From an uncultured Collinsella sp. (lineage in GTDB: Bacteria; Actinomycetota; Coriobacteriia; Coriobacteriales; Coriobacteriaceae): 64,000 nt of DNA. The stretch covers positions 113,379 to 177,378 of the forward strand of contig CAUCQW010000002.1 in assembly GCA_958445065.1 (NCBI GenBank). The letters run 5' to 3'. A program made the translations under genes and the position numbers. Below, piece by piece: positions 34,445 to 42,580 of the stretch; position 1 is the stretch's first letter; each line of letters starts with the position of its first letter. The notes under the pieces were generated by a model that was not told the origin of the DNA, did not search any database, and saw nothing but the letters and a program-made list of their open reading frames with translations.

Positions 34445-34902
34445 GCGAGCCTCCTTGCAAACAGATGCCTGCCGATGGCGCGGATGCCCTTCACGCTGGC
34501 AAGGATGCCGCCCGCCACGACTGCCGTACCCGCGACAAGTGCGACGACCCCGAGGGCGACCGCGCAGGCATCGATTGGCACCTCGTCCTCGAGGACTTTC
34601 TGTGCGATATAGCCGGAGAACCCCAGAGACCCCAGGCATGAGAGTCCCGCCATGATGGCATCGCGCTCCGTGCCGTTCCATGATTCGGTGCGAGGGCGAA
34701 TGGAGAACAGGAACCCGTTCGCCAAATTGGCGAAGTCGCCGACATCAAGCCCGTTCGTCTCGAACAGGGGGCGGACGAGCCGAAACGCCTCGCCGTTATC
34801 CACATGTCTGCCGCAATCGGGCTTCCTGAGCACGATTACCGTGACCTCATTCGCTCTACCCATTGCACCCCTCGTGTCGCTGCACCCTAATTCACCGTTC
34901 AT
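34441..34902 (-). CDS. Membrane-associated protein with two C-terminal helices
   Basis: 153 residues from ATG 34902, which overlaps the TopB stop (ATGA). A soluble N-terminal part (TVIVLRKPDCGRHVDNGEAF) is followed by two hydrophobic segments (about 88-105 and 115-138) and a basic end. Function unknown; it is translationally coupled on both sides, between topoisomerase and protease. Confidence 0.65.
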   Translation of the reverse strand: MNGELGCSDTRGAMGRANEVTVIVLRKPDCGRHVDNGEAFRLVRPLFETNGLDVGDFANLANGFLFSIRPRTESWNGTERDAIMAGLSCLGSLGFSGYIAQKVLEDEVPIDACAVALGVVALVAGTAVVAGGILASVKGIRAIGRHLFARRLA

Positions 34903-37010
34903 TTCCGTTTCCCCTTCTCGTCGAACACGAACTCGATCTTGCCCGATTTGTCCGCAGCCAGCCTGAGCTTCGCACTGAATTCCTTACCGGTTTTCGACTT
35001 GAACCCCGAGATCTTCCCGGTCGTACCGCCCTCGAGAAGCTTGCCCAACTGAGCCGCCGTCAGCTTCTTTCCCGCCACGCTCTTCCAGATCTCGAATCCG
35101 CACCCTTCGATTTGGACCCATTTCCCATCTGCGTCTCGCTTGCCCTTGTTGGAGGAGCAGCTGCATGCCTTGGCCTTGGGTCCTCGGTCGATGACGTCCG
35201 CGCCGCAGCGGGGACATTTCCCGACCACCTTGGATCCCGCAGACCCGAGGCTGCCCAATTTCTCGCCGTTCCTCTTCATGACATCGATATCGTGGACGAC
35301 CATATCGGTGACGGAGTTCACCACATCGTTTGCATCCAACTCGAACCTGCCGACAGCCTCCATCTGGTTGAAGAGCCTCTCGGTTGCTTCAGGCGACGCT
35401 ATCTGACATCCTCCGAGCAATTTGTAGGACACCGCGCCGCAATCGGTGAGGGACAGCGTGCCCTTCTTCTCCCTCATGAGGGCGCGGTCCTCGTCCTTGG
35501 TGATCTCGGCGAGCGTGCTGGTTCGCGTGGCACCCGTGCCTACGTTGTACTTCTCGAGGCGCTTCGTGAGCCATTTCATGGTCGGCTTCTGCGGGCGCTT
35601 ATTGGCGCCTTCGAAACAGAAAGGCGTGGCGGTCTTGCCGAATTCGGCGGTATTTTCCTTCTCGGCACCCTCCTGGGCTTCCTCCTGCGATGCATCGGAA
35701 TCGAAAATCGCCTTGAATCCCCGCGACAGCGGTATCTGCGTCGAGCCCGTGAACTCGGGAAAATCGGCAACGTGTGCCTTCACGAGTTCATACTCATAGT
35801 CCTCCGCGAGCATCGACAAATAGTTCTTGGCGAGCACGACGTAGATATCGCGGGCGCACTTGCCATATGCATCGAGCGCGGCGAGGGCGGCGGGGACGTT
35901 CGGACCGGGTCGGTTGGCACCGTGAGCGCCGCCCTCCTTGACGTGTGTCTTGCGGGCGGTCCTGTGGGAGCAGATGTCTGGATCGACCCCGACGACCGCG
36001 CAGATCCTGTCCACGAGGGGCAACAGTTCGTTGAACTGCTCGGGCGTGATCTGCTTGTCCTCGGTACGCGGATAGCTGACCACCTGGTCCTCATACATTT
36101 TCTGGTAGCAGGCCAAGACATCGGCGGGCTTGTGTCCGCGGCGGGCGAGGATGCCCGATAGCCCCGCAAGGTCGAGCAGCTTGCCGGGTGCGGTATGCTT
36201 CTTCGCCCTCGAGTCCTCGACCACGGCCGACTCATGGAGCGCGGCCAGATCGACCTTCTCGGCGCTATCGAAACGCCACTCATCCCCGTCCTCGTAGGTA
36301 CGCGCGAAGACGTTGCCGTTCTCGTCGCGGAATCGCGCCTCGAAGAACGGTTTCTTGACATAGCCGTTGTACACCTCGAGCTGGTCGCCCGTGAGCTTCA
36401 CCATGACGGATTTCAGGCGCCCCTCGCGCACGACCGTGCGAAACCCATGGTTGCGGGCGATGCAGGTCGCGGCACGCACGAACTGCATAGATGCGAGGTC
36501 CCACCGCTCACGCACGTGGGCCTTGACGAAGTCTCCGTCCTCCTCCATGGCCCCGAGCATCTTACGGCCCTTGAAGGCCTTCTGGACGCTCGCGGGAGCC
36601 TCGTCGGTGAAGTACATGCGGCTCGTCTTGCCGTGCCAACCGCACTTCTCGAGCGCCTCCCATGCCAAGAGCTCACCCTCGCCGGAAGGGTCCACATCGG
36701 TCGCGATGCAGACCTCGTCCACCCCGGCAAGCTCCCGCTTCAGCTCCGAGATGACATCGGAGCAGCCCTTGAGCACGCCCTTCTTCCAAGCGAATTGTCC
36801 GAGGTCCCAGGGCAGCCCTTCCAGCGACCATTTCTGCATGGCTTCGGACTGCCCGGCAGGCACCTGCTTGTCGGGCGGGAGCAGGCCCATGACATGACCT
36901 CGAAGGGCGCAGATTTTATACTGCACGCCGGCATAGGAGCCGGAGGTCCCGCTGAGCGCCTTTGCGAAGTTGCGCTTAGCACTCGGCTTCTCTGCGAGTA
37001 TGAGAATCAT
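34899..37010 (-). CDS. topB: DNA topoisomerase III (TopB-like)
   Basis: 703 residues from ATG 37010, with AAAGGAG upstream. The Toprim domain has AEKPSAKR at residues 6-13 and TDVDPSGEGE near 103. The active-site Tyr lies in VSYPRTEDKQI near residue 310. A C-terminal zinc segment CPRCGAD ... ACSCSS and topoisomerase C-repeat follow. Type IA topoisomerases of this kind are common on Gram-positive conjugative elements and help unlink or process transferred DNA. The start lies within the end of the XRE gene. Confidence 0.95.
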   Translation of the reverse strand: MILILAEKPSAKRNFAKALSGTSGSYAGVQYKICALRGHVMGLLPPDKQVPAGQSEAMQKWSLEGLPWDLGQFAWKKGVLKGCSDVISELKRELAGVDEVCIATDVDPSGEGELLAWEALEKCGWHGKTSRMYFTDEAPASVQKAFKGRKMLGAMEEDGDFVKAHVRERWDLASMQFVRAATCIARNHGFRTVVREGRLKSVMVKLTGDQLEVYNGYVKKPFFEARFRDENGNVFARTYEDGDEWRFDSAEKVDLAALHESAVVEDSRAKKHTAPGKLLDLAGLSGILARRGHKPADVLACYQKMYEDQVVSYPRTEDKQITPEQFNELLPLVDRICAVVGVDPDICSHRTARKTHVKEGGAHGANRPGPNVPAALAALDAYGKCARDIYVVLAKNYLSMLAEDYEYELVKAHVADFPEFTGSTQIPLSRGFKAIFDSDASQEEAQEGAEKENTAEFGKTATPFCFEGANKRPQKPTMKWLTKRLEKYNVGTGATRTSTLAEITKDEDRALMREKKGTLSLTDCGAVSYKLLGGCQIASPEATERLFNQMEAVGRFELDANDVVNSVTDMVVHDIDVMKRNGEKLGSLGSAGSKVVGKCPRCGADVIDRGPKAKACSCSSNKGKRDADGKWVQIEGCGFEIWKSVAGKKLTAAQLGKLLEGGTTGKISGFKSKTGKEFSAKLRLAADKSGKIEFVFDEKGKRK

Positions 37011-37359
37011 TGCGGCTCCTTTCACGGGAGGGGAGGGTAGTAACTGGATTCTTCTTTTTACAGGCGCAATCGATATCTCGCGCTTTCAGCACGGCCCGGA
37101 GCATCGGCCCCTCATCGCTTCCCATGAGCCAGTCGCAGGGTACCCCCAGTGCCAGCGACAGGCGCAGGATGCATTCATAGTTCGGCAAGCGTGTCCCCGA
37201 CAGGTACTTCTTGAAGGAGTCCTTGCTGATGCCGCAGACGCGACCGAGCTGGTACAGGTTTTCGTAACCGCACGCCTCGGCGGCCCTGCGCAGGCGCACC
37301 TTGAAACGGGCTTTGCGCAGGGCGACCGTGCGGTCGCTATCGGGATCGACCGCGACCAT
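36976..37359 (-). CDS. XRE-family regulator overlapping topB
   Basis: 127 residues. The helix-turn-helix (about 20-75) contains LYQLGRVCGISKDSFKKYLSGTRLPNYECILRLSLALGV in order. The last 12 codons overlap the TopB start, so the two are coupled. It lies directly after the VirB6-like gene and may control topB and the T4SS operon. A Lys-rich CKKKN and a basic tail could add DNA binding. Confidence 0.8.
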   Translation of the reverse strand: MVAVDPDSDRTVALRKARFKVRLRRAAEACGYENLYQLGRVCGISKDSFKKYLSGTRLPNYECILRLSLALGVPCDWLMGSDEGPMLRAVLKARDIDCACKKKNPVTTLPSRERSRNDSHTRREAEC

Positions 37360-37364
37360 GGCTA

Positions 37365-38555
37365 TCAGCCGCCGAGGGCTGCGCGGGCGAGCTGCGTCGA
37401 TTTAGCTAGGGTCATGGCAACTACGCCACAGCAAGCGATGATTTTGACGAGCGTATGGGCGACATTCCCGATGCCGCTCAGGCCGGTTCCGATATCGCCG
37501 ACGACAGACACGACCAGATAGGGGAACATGTAGAGGACCACGACCATTACGACGCCGGCGAGACAAAGCGAGAGGAACTGTCGGAGGTATCCCCATCCCC
37601 AGCTGCGGGTCTCATCGAAGCCCATGAGGGCGAACGGGATGGGTGCGAACATGGCGGTGAGGTAGATCTCGATGGCGCGGCCGATCATCATGGCGTACGA
37701 GATGACCAGGGTGAACTGTGCGACTATATAGGCAATGGCGACTTCGAGCAGGATGACCAGGCTTTCGATGATATTGCCGTCTTCGGGGAAGACGATAAGG
37801 TTGTCCTTGCTCCACCAGTCGGTGCCGGCATTGGCTCCAAGCGAGCTGGCGGACGTGCTGGCGGTCTTGATGATTTCCAAGACGATGGAGTACAGGTCTT
37901 TGACGATTCCGACGCCGTTGCGGACCATGTACATCATGACGGCGCACCAGACGAACAGTGCGACGACCTCGCGGACCGAGGGCATCATGCCGCCGCCTTG
38001 GTCCATCTTCTTGGCAATCTTGAGGAGCTGGAGCAGCATGCCCATGGCGAGAAGGGTGGCGGCGACTGGTTTGATGGCGCTGTCGGACACGTTGGTGACC
38101 AGGGTGGCGAGGTTAATTTTTCCGCTCGTATTTCCCAAGAGATGGTCAAAGTCGCAGAGCAAGTCCGACGCCGAGACGCAATTCTTTATATCGCCCAGCG
38201 TGCATTTGAGCATGAGGTTGGCAATAGGTTGGACTAAGGTTCCGTTGAGGAACTTCATGATGCCCTGACCGATGGCCTCGGTCCAAGAGCCGATCATTTC
38301 CCCGACCTTGTTGACCAAGTCATCCAAGCCGAAAGCCGCGGCGCAATGCGGGGTCAGCAGCATGAACAGCAGCATGATTCCGAGCGCCAGCGCGAAAGAC
38401 GCGCCCGCACGTCTGGCCGATGGGGACTTGATGCCATCGAGCTTGCACTCAACAGACTTTGCGACCGCGACGAGATGATGCTTCGCCTTGTTGAGGACGC
38501 CTTCATTGCGGGCGTAATCGAGGGCTTCGACCCTGATGGCGGCTACGTCCATCAT
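37365..38555 (-). CDS. VirB6/TrbL-like T4SS membrane protein
   Basis: 396 residues with an N-terminal soluble part, a helix near 55-72, then about six helices (160-390). The pattern (IYLTAMFAPIPFALMGFDETRSWGWGYLRQF, then a long hydrophobic pair) matches Gram-positive VirB6-like proteins. Cys pairs in the lumenal loop (NCVSASDLLCDF) might form disulfides. It starts overlapping the preceding gene and belongs to the main T4SS operon. Confidence 0.85.
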   Translation of the reverse strand: MMDVAAIRVEALDYARNEGVLNKAKHHLVAVAKSVECKLDGIKSPSARRAGASFALALGIMLLFMLLTPHCAAAFGLDDLVNKVGEMIGSWTEAIGQGIMKFLNGTLVQPIANLMLKCTLGDIKNCVSASDLLCDFDHLLGNTSGKINLATLVTNVSDSAIKPVAATLLAMGMLLQLLKIAKKMDQGGGMMPSVREVVALFVWCAVMMYMVRNGVGIVKDLYSIVLEIIKTASTSASSLGANAGTDWWSKDNLIVFPEDGNIIESLVILLEVAIAYIVAQFTLVISYAMMIGRAIEIYLTAMFAPIPFALMGFDETRSWGWGYLRQFLSLCLAGVVMVVVLYMFPYLVVSVVGDIGTGLSGIGNVAHTLVKIIACCGVVAMTLAKSTQLARAALGG

Positions 38556-39451
38556 TGGACATCGACCTCCTCGAACTCATGGGTGTCGGTGTGGTAGATG
38601 ACGAGAATGCTCGGCAGGGAATCCTCGGCTGCGTTCGTGGCGTTCTTGATGCCAAACGTCAGGGTGCGGGTGGACTCGTTGAAGTTCTCGATGACCGTGC
38701 CGTCCCACGTCAGCTCGGTCGTGGTGGAATGGTTTGCGAGCAGGTATTCGATAACGGAGCGCTTGAACTCCTTGGTGCGGCCGTCGATGGCCTTTTTGAA
38801 GTTATCGCCCTCGATGCCGTTGAATTTGGCGCTCTCGGCGCAACGGTTGTTCGAATAGCCGTTCTCATTGTGGAACATATCGCACTTGAGCTCGAAATAG
38901 GTGTCGTTGCCCTCGCCGGTGAGTGCAGCGGGATCGACCCTGCTGAGGGTCATGATGTGGTCGTTGCCGGACGCGTCGATTACGGAGAAGACCTCCCAGC
39001 TTAAAGCTCCCGTCTGGTCGCCGGCGATGGTATCCACCGCAGTGATTGCAAAGGTCTGGACCTGCTTTTTGGTCTTCTTGACCGAGTCCTTGGACTCTCC
39101 GTAAGACTCGGTGATGATGCCGTCCTTGATCGTCATCGAACCGCTGCCGTCATTTGCCGCCCATTTCGAATTCTCGATCTGCTCGACGATTTGCTTGGTG
39201 GCCTGATCGTAGTCTCTGATGGCGGAGCGCTGTCGTTCGGTCAGCTCGGTTTTGGAATCGGCGGCATCCCCCTTATGAGATGGTTGCTCGCTTTTCTGCT
39301 CTAACTGCTCCTGCGCATCGGCTGGGGCGTCGTTCCCGCCGCCCTTCGCGACGCAAGACGTGATACCGTTCATTGCGATGAACAACACGATGCCCGCTGC
39401 GACCGCGACGACCGCCGTGTTGTTCTTGAGGAACTCCATGAATTTATCCAT
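38552..39451 (-). CDS. Membrane-anchored extracytoplasmic T4SS-associated protein
   Basis: 299 residues with a single N-terminal helix (about 12-32, containing a Cys), a Lys/Glu/Ser-rich linker and a long extracytoplasmic beta-rich domain. Its place between the hydrolase and VirB6-like genes matches the TcpC/VirB8-like component of Gram-positive T4SS, but I see no diagnostic motif. Start has AAGGAG upstream. Confidence 0.6.
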   Translation of the reverse strand: MDKFMEFLKNNTAVVAVAAGIVLFIAMNGITSCVAKGGGNDAPADAQEQLEQKSEQPSHKGDAADSKTELTERQRSAIRDYDQATKQIVEQIENSKWAANDGSGSMTIKDGIITESYGESKDSVKKTKKQVQTFAITAVDTIAGDQTGALSWEVFSVIDASGNDHIMTLSRVDPAALTGEGNDTYFELKCDMFHNENGYSNNRCAESAKFNGIEGDNFKKAIDGRTKEFKRSVIEYLLANHSTTTELTWDGTVIENFNESTRTLTFGIKNATNAAEDSLPSILVIYHTDTHEFEEVDVQ

Positions 39452-39475
39452 CCTGTCTCCTTTCCAGTCTGAGGT

Positions 39476-42472
39476 TTATTTCGAAAGGTCGATTCCGCCG
39501 ACCCAGCCCCACTTGCAGCCGGTACCGGCGCCGTAGAATCTGATGAAGGTATCGAGCGATTTGACCGTGATGGGGCCCTCGTTGCTCATGACCCTGTTGT
39601 TGCCGATGTAGATGCCGACGTGTCCGTACGTGAGTCCGGGAGCACCGGTACCCGGGTGGGAGACATCGGCGATAATCATGCCCACCTTGAGCTCCGACCT
39701 ATTGGAGCTATGGCACCAGGACCGGCACATATCGCAGGCGTTGCCGCCGAAATAGCCCACTCCCGCCGCGCGGAAGACATTGGTGACCCAGGCGGCACAC
39801 CAGCCCTGTCCGGGAGACGGGGTGGCATAAGCCATGTTGACGACGGTCTGCTGGCGGGCCGATGCACCCGCAATCTGCGGGGCGCCCGTCCCGTTGCCAT
39901 GGTCTCCATCGCCGTCCGACGGGTTCGTAAGCAGCTCGTAATACCTGTCGGCGGCTTCATAGCGCACCTTCAGGCGCGGGATTCCCGCCCCTTCCCAGCC
40001 GTAACAGAATTGCCTGACGGCATCCTTCAGGTCGGTGGATGCCAAGAAGGCCCGCTTGCTTCCCGAGACCAGGGTTCCCCCGACGGGATCGAGCGAACGG
40101 TTTTCCGAGCCATCGGGGCCGTGCTCGGACCTGATGGTATAGGCGCGGCTCCAATATCCCCAGCTGTCGTGGTCCCAGAAGAAATCGAGCTGGACTTGAA
40201 CCTCCGTCCAGGACTTGCCGACGGACTTTGCATAGTTCACGAGATTCGTGTGGCGACCATTCGTCCATTGGCAAAGTCCGATGCCGTTGGCGTTCGTGCC
40301 GCCGCCTTCCTCCGATCCCGGATTCATGCCGCTCTCGGCGTACATGTTTCCCATGATGGCGGCGATTTGCAGGTCATCGAGCCCCTTCTCCCTGAAGAAC
40401 GATGCGACCTGCGATTCCACTTCGTTCATTCCCTGAACCTCCTGATCGGCGCTGCCGCCGGATAGAGCCAGCAAAAGGATTAGTACGGGAACGGCGGCGA
40501 GGATGAGCATCCCGAAAGTCGAGCCGCCGATAGCGGTCGCAAGGGAGCCGACTGCTCCGGCGACAGCGGCGGCAAGTGACTTCAGGAGGGCTTGGAGTGC
40601 CGCGACGGCATGCTGCGCTGCCGCCTTGAGGCCGGCGGTGAGCTTGCCGATGAGCGCGGCCTTCTGCTCGGCCTCGACGGCCTCGCCCGCCGCAGCCTTC
40701 GCCCTGGCGATCGACATGGAGCGGCGCTGCATCGATTTAGAGAAGGCGGCACGCTGCCCGTCCTCCGCCACCCGCGCAGCCTTCTTCTCGGCCTGCGACA
40801 TGAGCTGCGACTTGCTGCCGCCCTTGGCTTTGGCTCGGGCTGCCTTGAAGTCCTGAGCCTTGCCGCGCACATAGCGTCCGGCGCGTACCGCCTCGTCCGC
40901 CTTCTCGACCCCGTCGAGACTGCCCTCCTCATCGAACGCGAAAACCGCCGACTTGGCGGCCTCGGCGGACGAGGAGAAGAAGCCCCGCGCCCCGGCTTGC
41001 TTTCCGGCGGCCCTGCTGGCCCTGATAGAGCGGCCGGCGGAGACTGCGGCGCGGGCAGTAGAGCGGATGGCCGTGCCGGACACGGAATCGTCCCCGATGG
41101 ATGCGACGGCTGAATTCACCAAGGCGTTTGCCGCGGCGGATTTGAATTTCGCGGCGGTCTTGGCGCGTTGCTCGGCTTTGGTGATAAATGCCGAGGCTTC
41201 CCTGTGGGCCGCGACCATATCATCGGAGGCCGCCCGGACGTGCTCCTTCTCGGCGACCACCTTTTGCGCGGCAGCGCGGACGCTATCGGGGGCATCGGCG
41301 ACATTGGATACGGTACCCGTCACATCGCCATGGTTGTCCCCGCCGCGGGGCTTACCGATACGCGCGGCGGTTCCACCCGCGCCATCGCGCTCCGCCTGGG
41401 TCATGAATCCGAAGTCACGGGAATCAGATACCCCGGCTCGCTCGATGCCGTTGGCGCTCGTTCCGAGTCCGTCCTTGAAGCCCTCGGCTCTCGATGCGGA
41501 ATCGGAAAATGCGGATGCCTGGACGCCCGAGTTCCATCCCGAGGCGTCGAGCGTCTCCAAGGCGTCCTTCTCGGCAGCAGCGAAGTCCTGCTTAGCCTGC
41601 AAATAGGCGGCCCTCGAGTTATCCAGGTTTTCCTGAATCTTCTTGCTGAGGTGTACGTCGCTCGCTTTGCCGCCGGTGAACATATCGGCAGATGCCCACG
41701 ATGCGGATGAACCCTGGTGCGATCCAAAACCGATTGCCTCCGATACGGCTTCGGTTTTTTCCTCCGCGCCGCCCGTGTTGGCAGCCATAGGGGAGCCGCC
41801 GCCAAAAGGTTGCTGACCTCCCTGCATAGGTGCCGAACTCTGCCCCGCACCGCTCACGGACTTGGAAAATCCCGCCACGCCCGCATCATACGCGCCGGAG
41901 AAGGCATCGCGTGAATCGGCCTGCACGGACACGGCAGCGCCCTCGATGAAATCTCGGGAGCCGGCGATACCGGCCGCATCGATGCCGTCGAAAGAGGTCA
42001 TCATGTTTCGCTGCGCGGCGGCGGCACGGTCGGCACCGCCCGCAAACTGGGTGGCAGTACCTTGCTGCTCCATGCGGGAGGTAAAGGCGCTGGGGATCTG
42101 TTGGATTGGCTGCGCGGCAATCGGGGCGGCAGGACCCTGAGATGCCGCAGCAACGAAACCCTGTTCCACGCCGCCTGTTTGATGGTTAGTCCCCATCACG
42201 CCGGCGCTATAGGCACTAGGAACAGCATCGCGGATAACAGTCGATACCGCGCTGGGCGTGCTTGCCGCATCGGCGCTAGCGGAATATCCAGAACTGGCCA
42301 CATCGACATGGCGGTAGAAATCTGCGCCAGCCCCGGCTGTGCGTTGCAAGGCATCGTCATATACCGCCGCAGCCTGCCGCTGGCGCTCTGCTGCAGAGGA
42401 CATGCTCGCCGTGCTGCCATCTTTCAGGTTAGACGAGGAACTTGCGTTTCCATATTTGGAATCGTCTGGCAA
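39476..42472 (-). CDS. Bifunctional cell-wall hydrolase (lysozyme-like plus CHAP) of T4SS
   Basis: 998 residues. A long Ala/Ser/Gly-rich cytoplasmic or linker region (1-630) with Lys/Ala helices precedes a membrane helix (about 650-672). Outside it are a phage-tail-type lysozyme domain (about 685-800: MYAESGMNPG with the likely catalytic Glu near 712, then IGLCQWTNGRH) and a CHAP domain (about 855-998: GWCAAWV with catalytic Cys near 890, GHVGIYIGNN with His near 950). Such VirB1/TcpG-like proteins open peptidoglycan for the channel. A large palindrome lies upstream. Confidence 0.85.
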   Translation of the reverse strand: MPDDSKYGNASSSSNLKDGSTASMSSAAERQRQAAAVYDDALQRTAGAGADFYRHVDVASSGYSASADAASTPSAVSTVIRDAVPSAYSAGVMGTNHQTGGVEQGFVAAASQGPAAPIAAQPIQQIPSAFTSRMEQQGTATQFAGGADRAAAAQRNMMTSFDGIDAAGIAGSRDFIEGAAVSVQADSRDAFSGAYDAGVAGFSKSVSGAGQSSAPMQGGQQPFGGGSPMAANTGGAEEKTEAVSEAIGFGSHQGSSASWASADMFTGGKASDVHLSKKIQENLDNSRAAYLQAKQDFAAAEKDALETLDASGWNSGVQASAFSDSASRAEGFKDGLGTSANGIERAGVSDSRDFGFMTQAERDGAGGTAARIGKPRGGDNHGDVTGTVSNVADAPDSVRAAAQKVVAEKEHVRAASDDMVAAHREASAFITKAEQRAKTAAKFKSAAANALVNSAVASIGDDSVSGTAIRSTARAAVSAGRSIRASRAAGKQAGARGFFSSSAEAAKSAVFAFDEEGSLDGVEKADEAVRAGRYVRGKAQDFKAARAKAKGGSKSQLMSQAEKKAARVAEDGQRAAFSKSMQRRSMSIARAKAAAGEAVEAEQKAALIGKLTAGLKAAAQHAVAALQALLKSLAAAVAGAVGSLATAIGGSTFGMLILAAVPVLILLLALSGGSADQEVQGMNEVESQVASFFREKGLDDLQIAAIMGNMYAESGMNPGSEEGGGTNANGIGLCQWTNGRHTNLVNYAKSVGKSWTEVQVQLDFFWDHDSWGYWSRAYTIRSEHGPDGSENRSLDPVGGTLVSGSKRAFLASTDLKDAVRQFCYGWEGAGIPRLKVRYEAADRYYELLTNPSDGDGDHGNGTGAPQIAGASARQQTVVNMAYATPSPGQGWCAAWVTNVFRAAGVGYFGGNACDMCRSWCHSSNRSELKVGMIIADVSHPGTGAPGLTYGHVGIYIGNNRVMSNEGPITVKSLDTFIRFYGAGTGCKWGWVGGIDLSK

Positions 42473-42535
42473 GATGTCCTCCTTCCAAAATCATTTGGGT
42501 TACGGCCTCGAAGTATCGACCCGGCACTCGGTAAT

Positions 42536-42570
42536 AGACGGGCAGTTGCCGCAGCGGCAACTGCCCGTCT
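42536..42570. promoter_or_regulatory. Class B palindrome extended to 17-bp arms
   Basis: AGACGGGCAGTTGCCGC and its exact inverse around a central A, containing the TTGCCGCAGCGGCAA core (42546-42560), 74 bp before the hydrolase start and just after the VirB4 stop. It may serve as both operator and transcript 3-prime end. Confidence 0.75.
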
Positions 42571-42580
42571 TCACATTTGG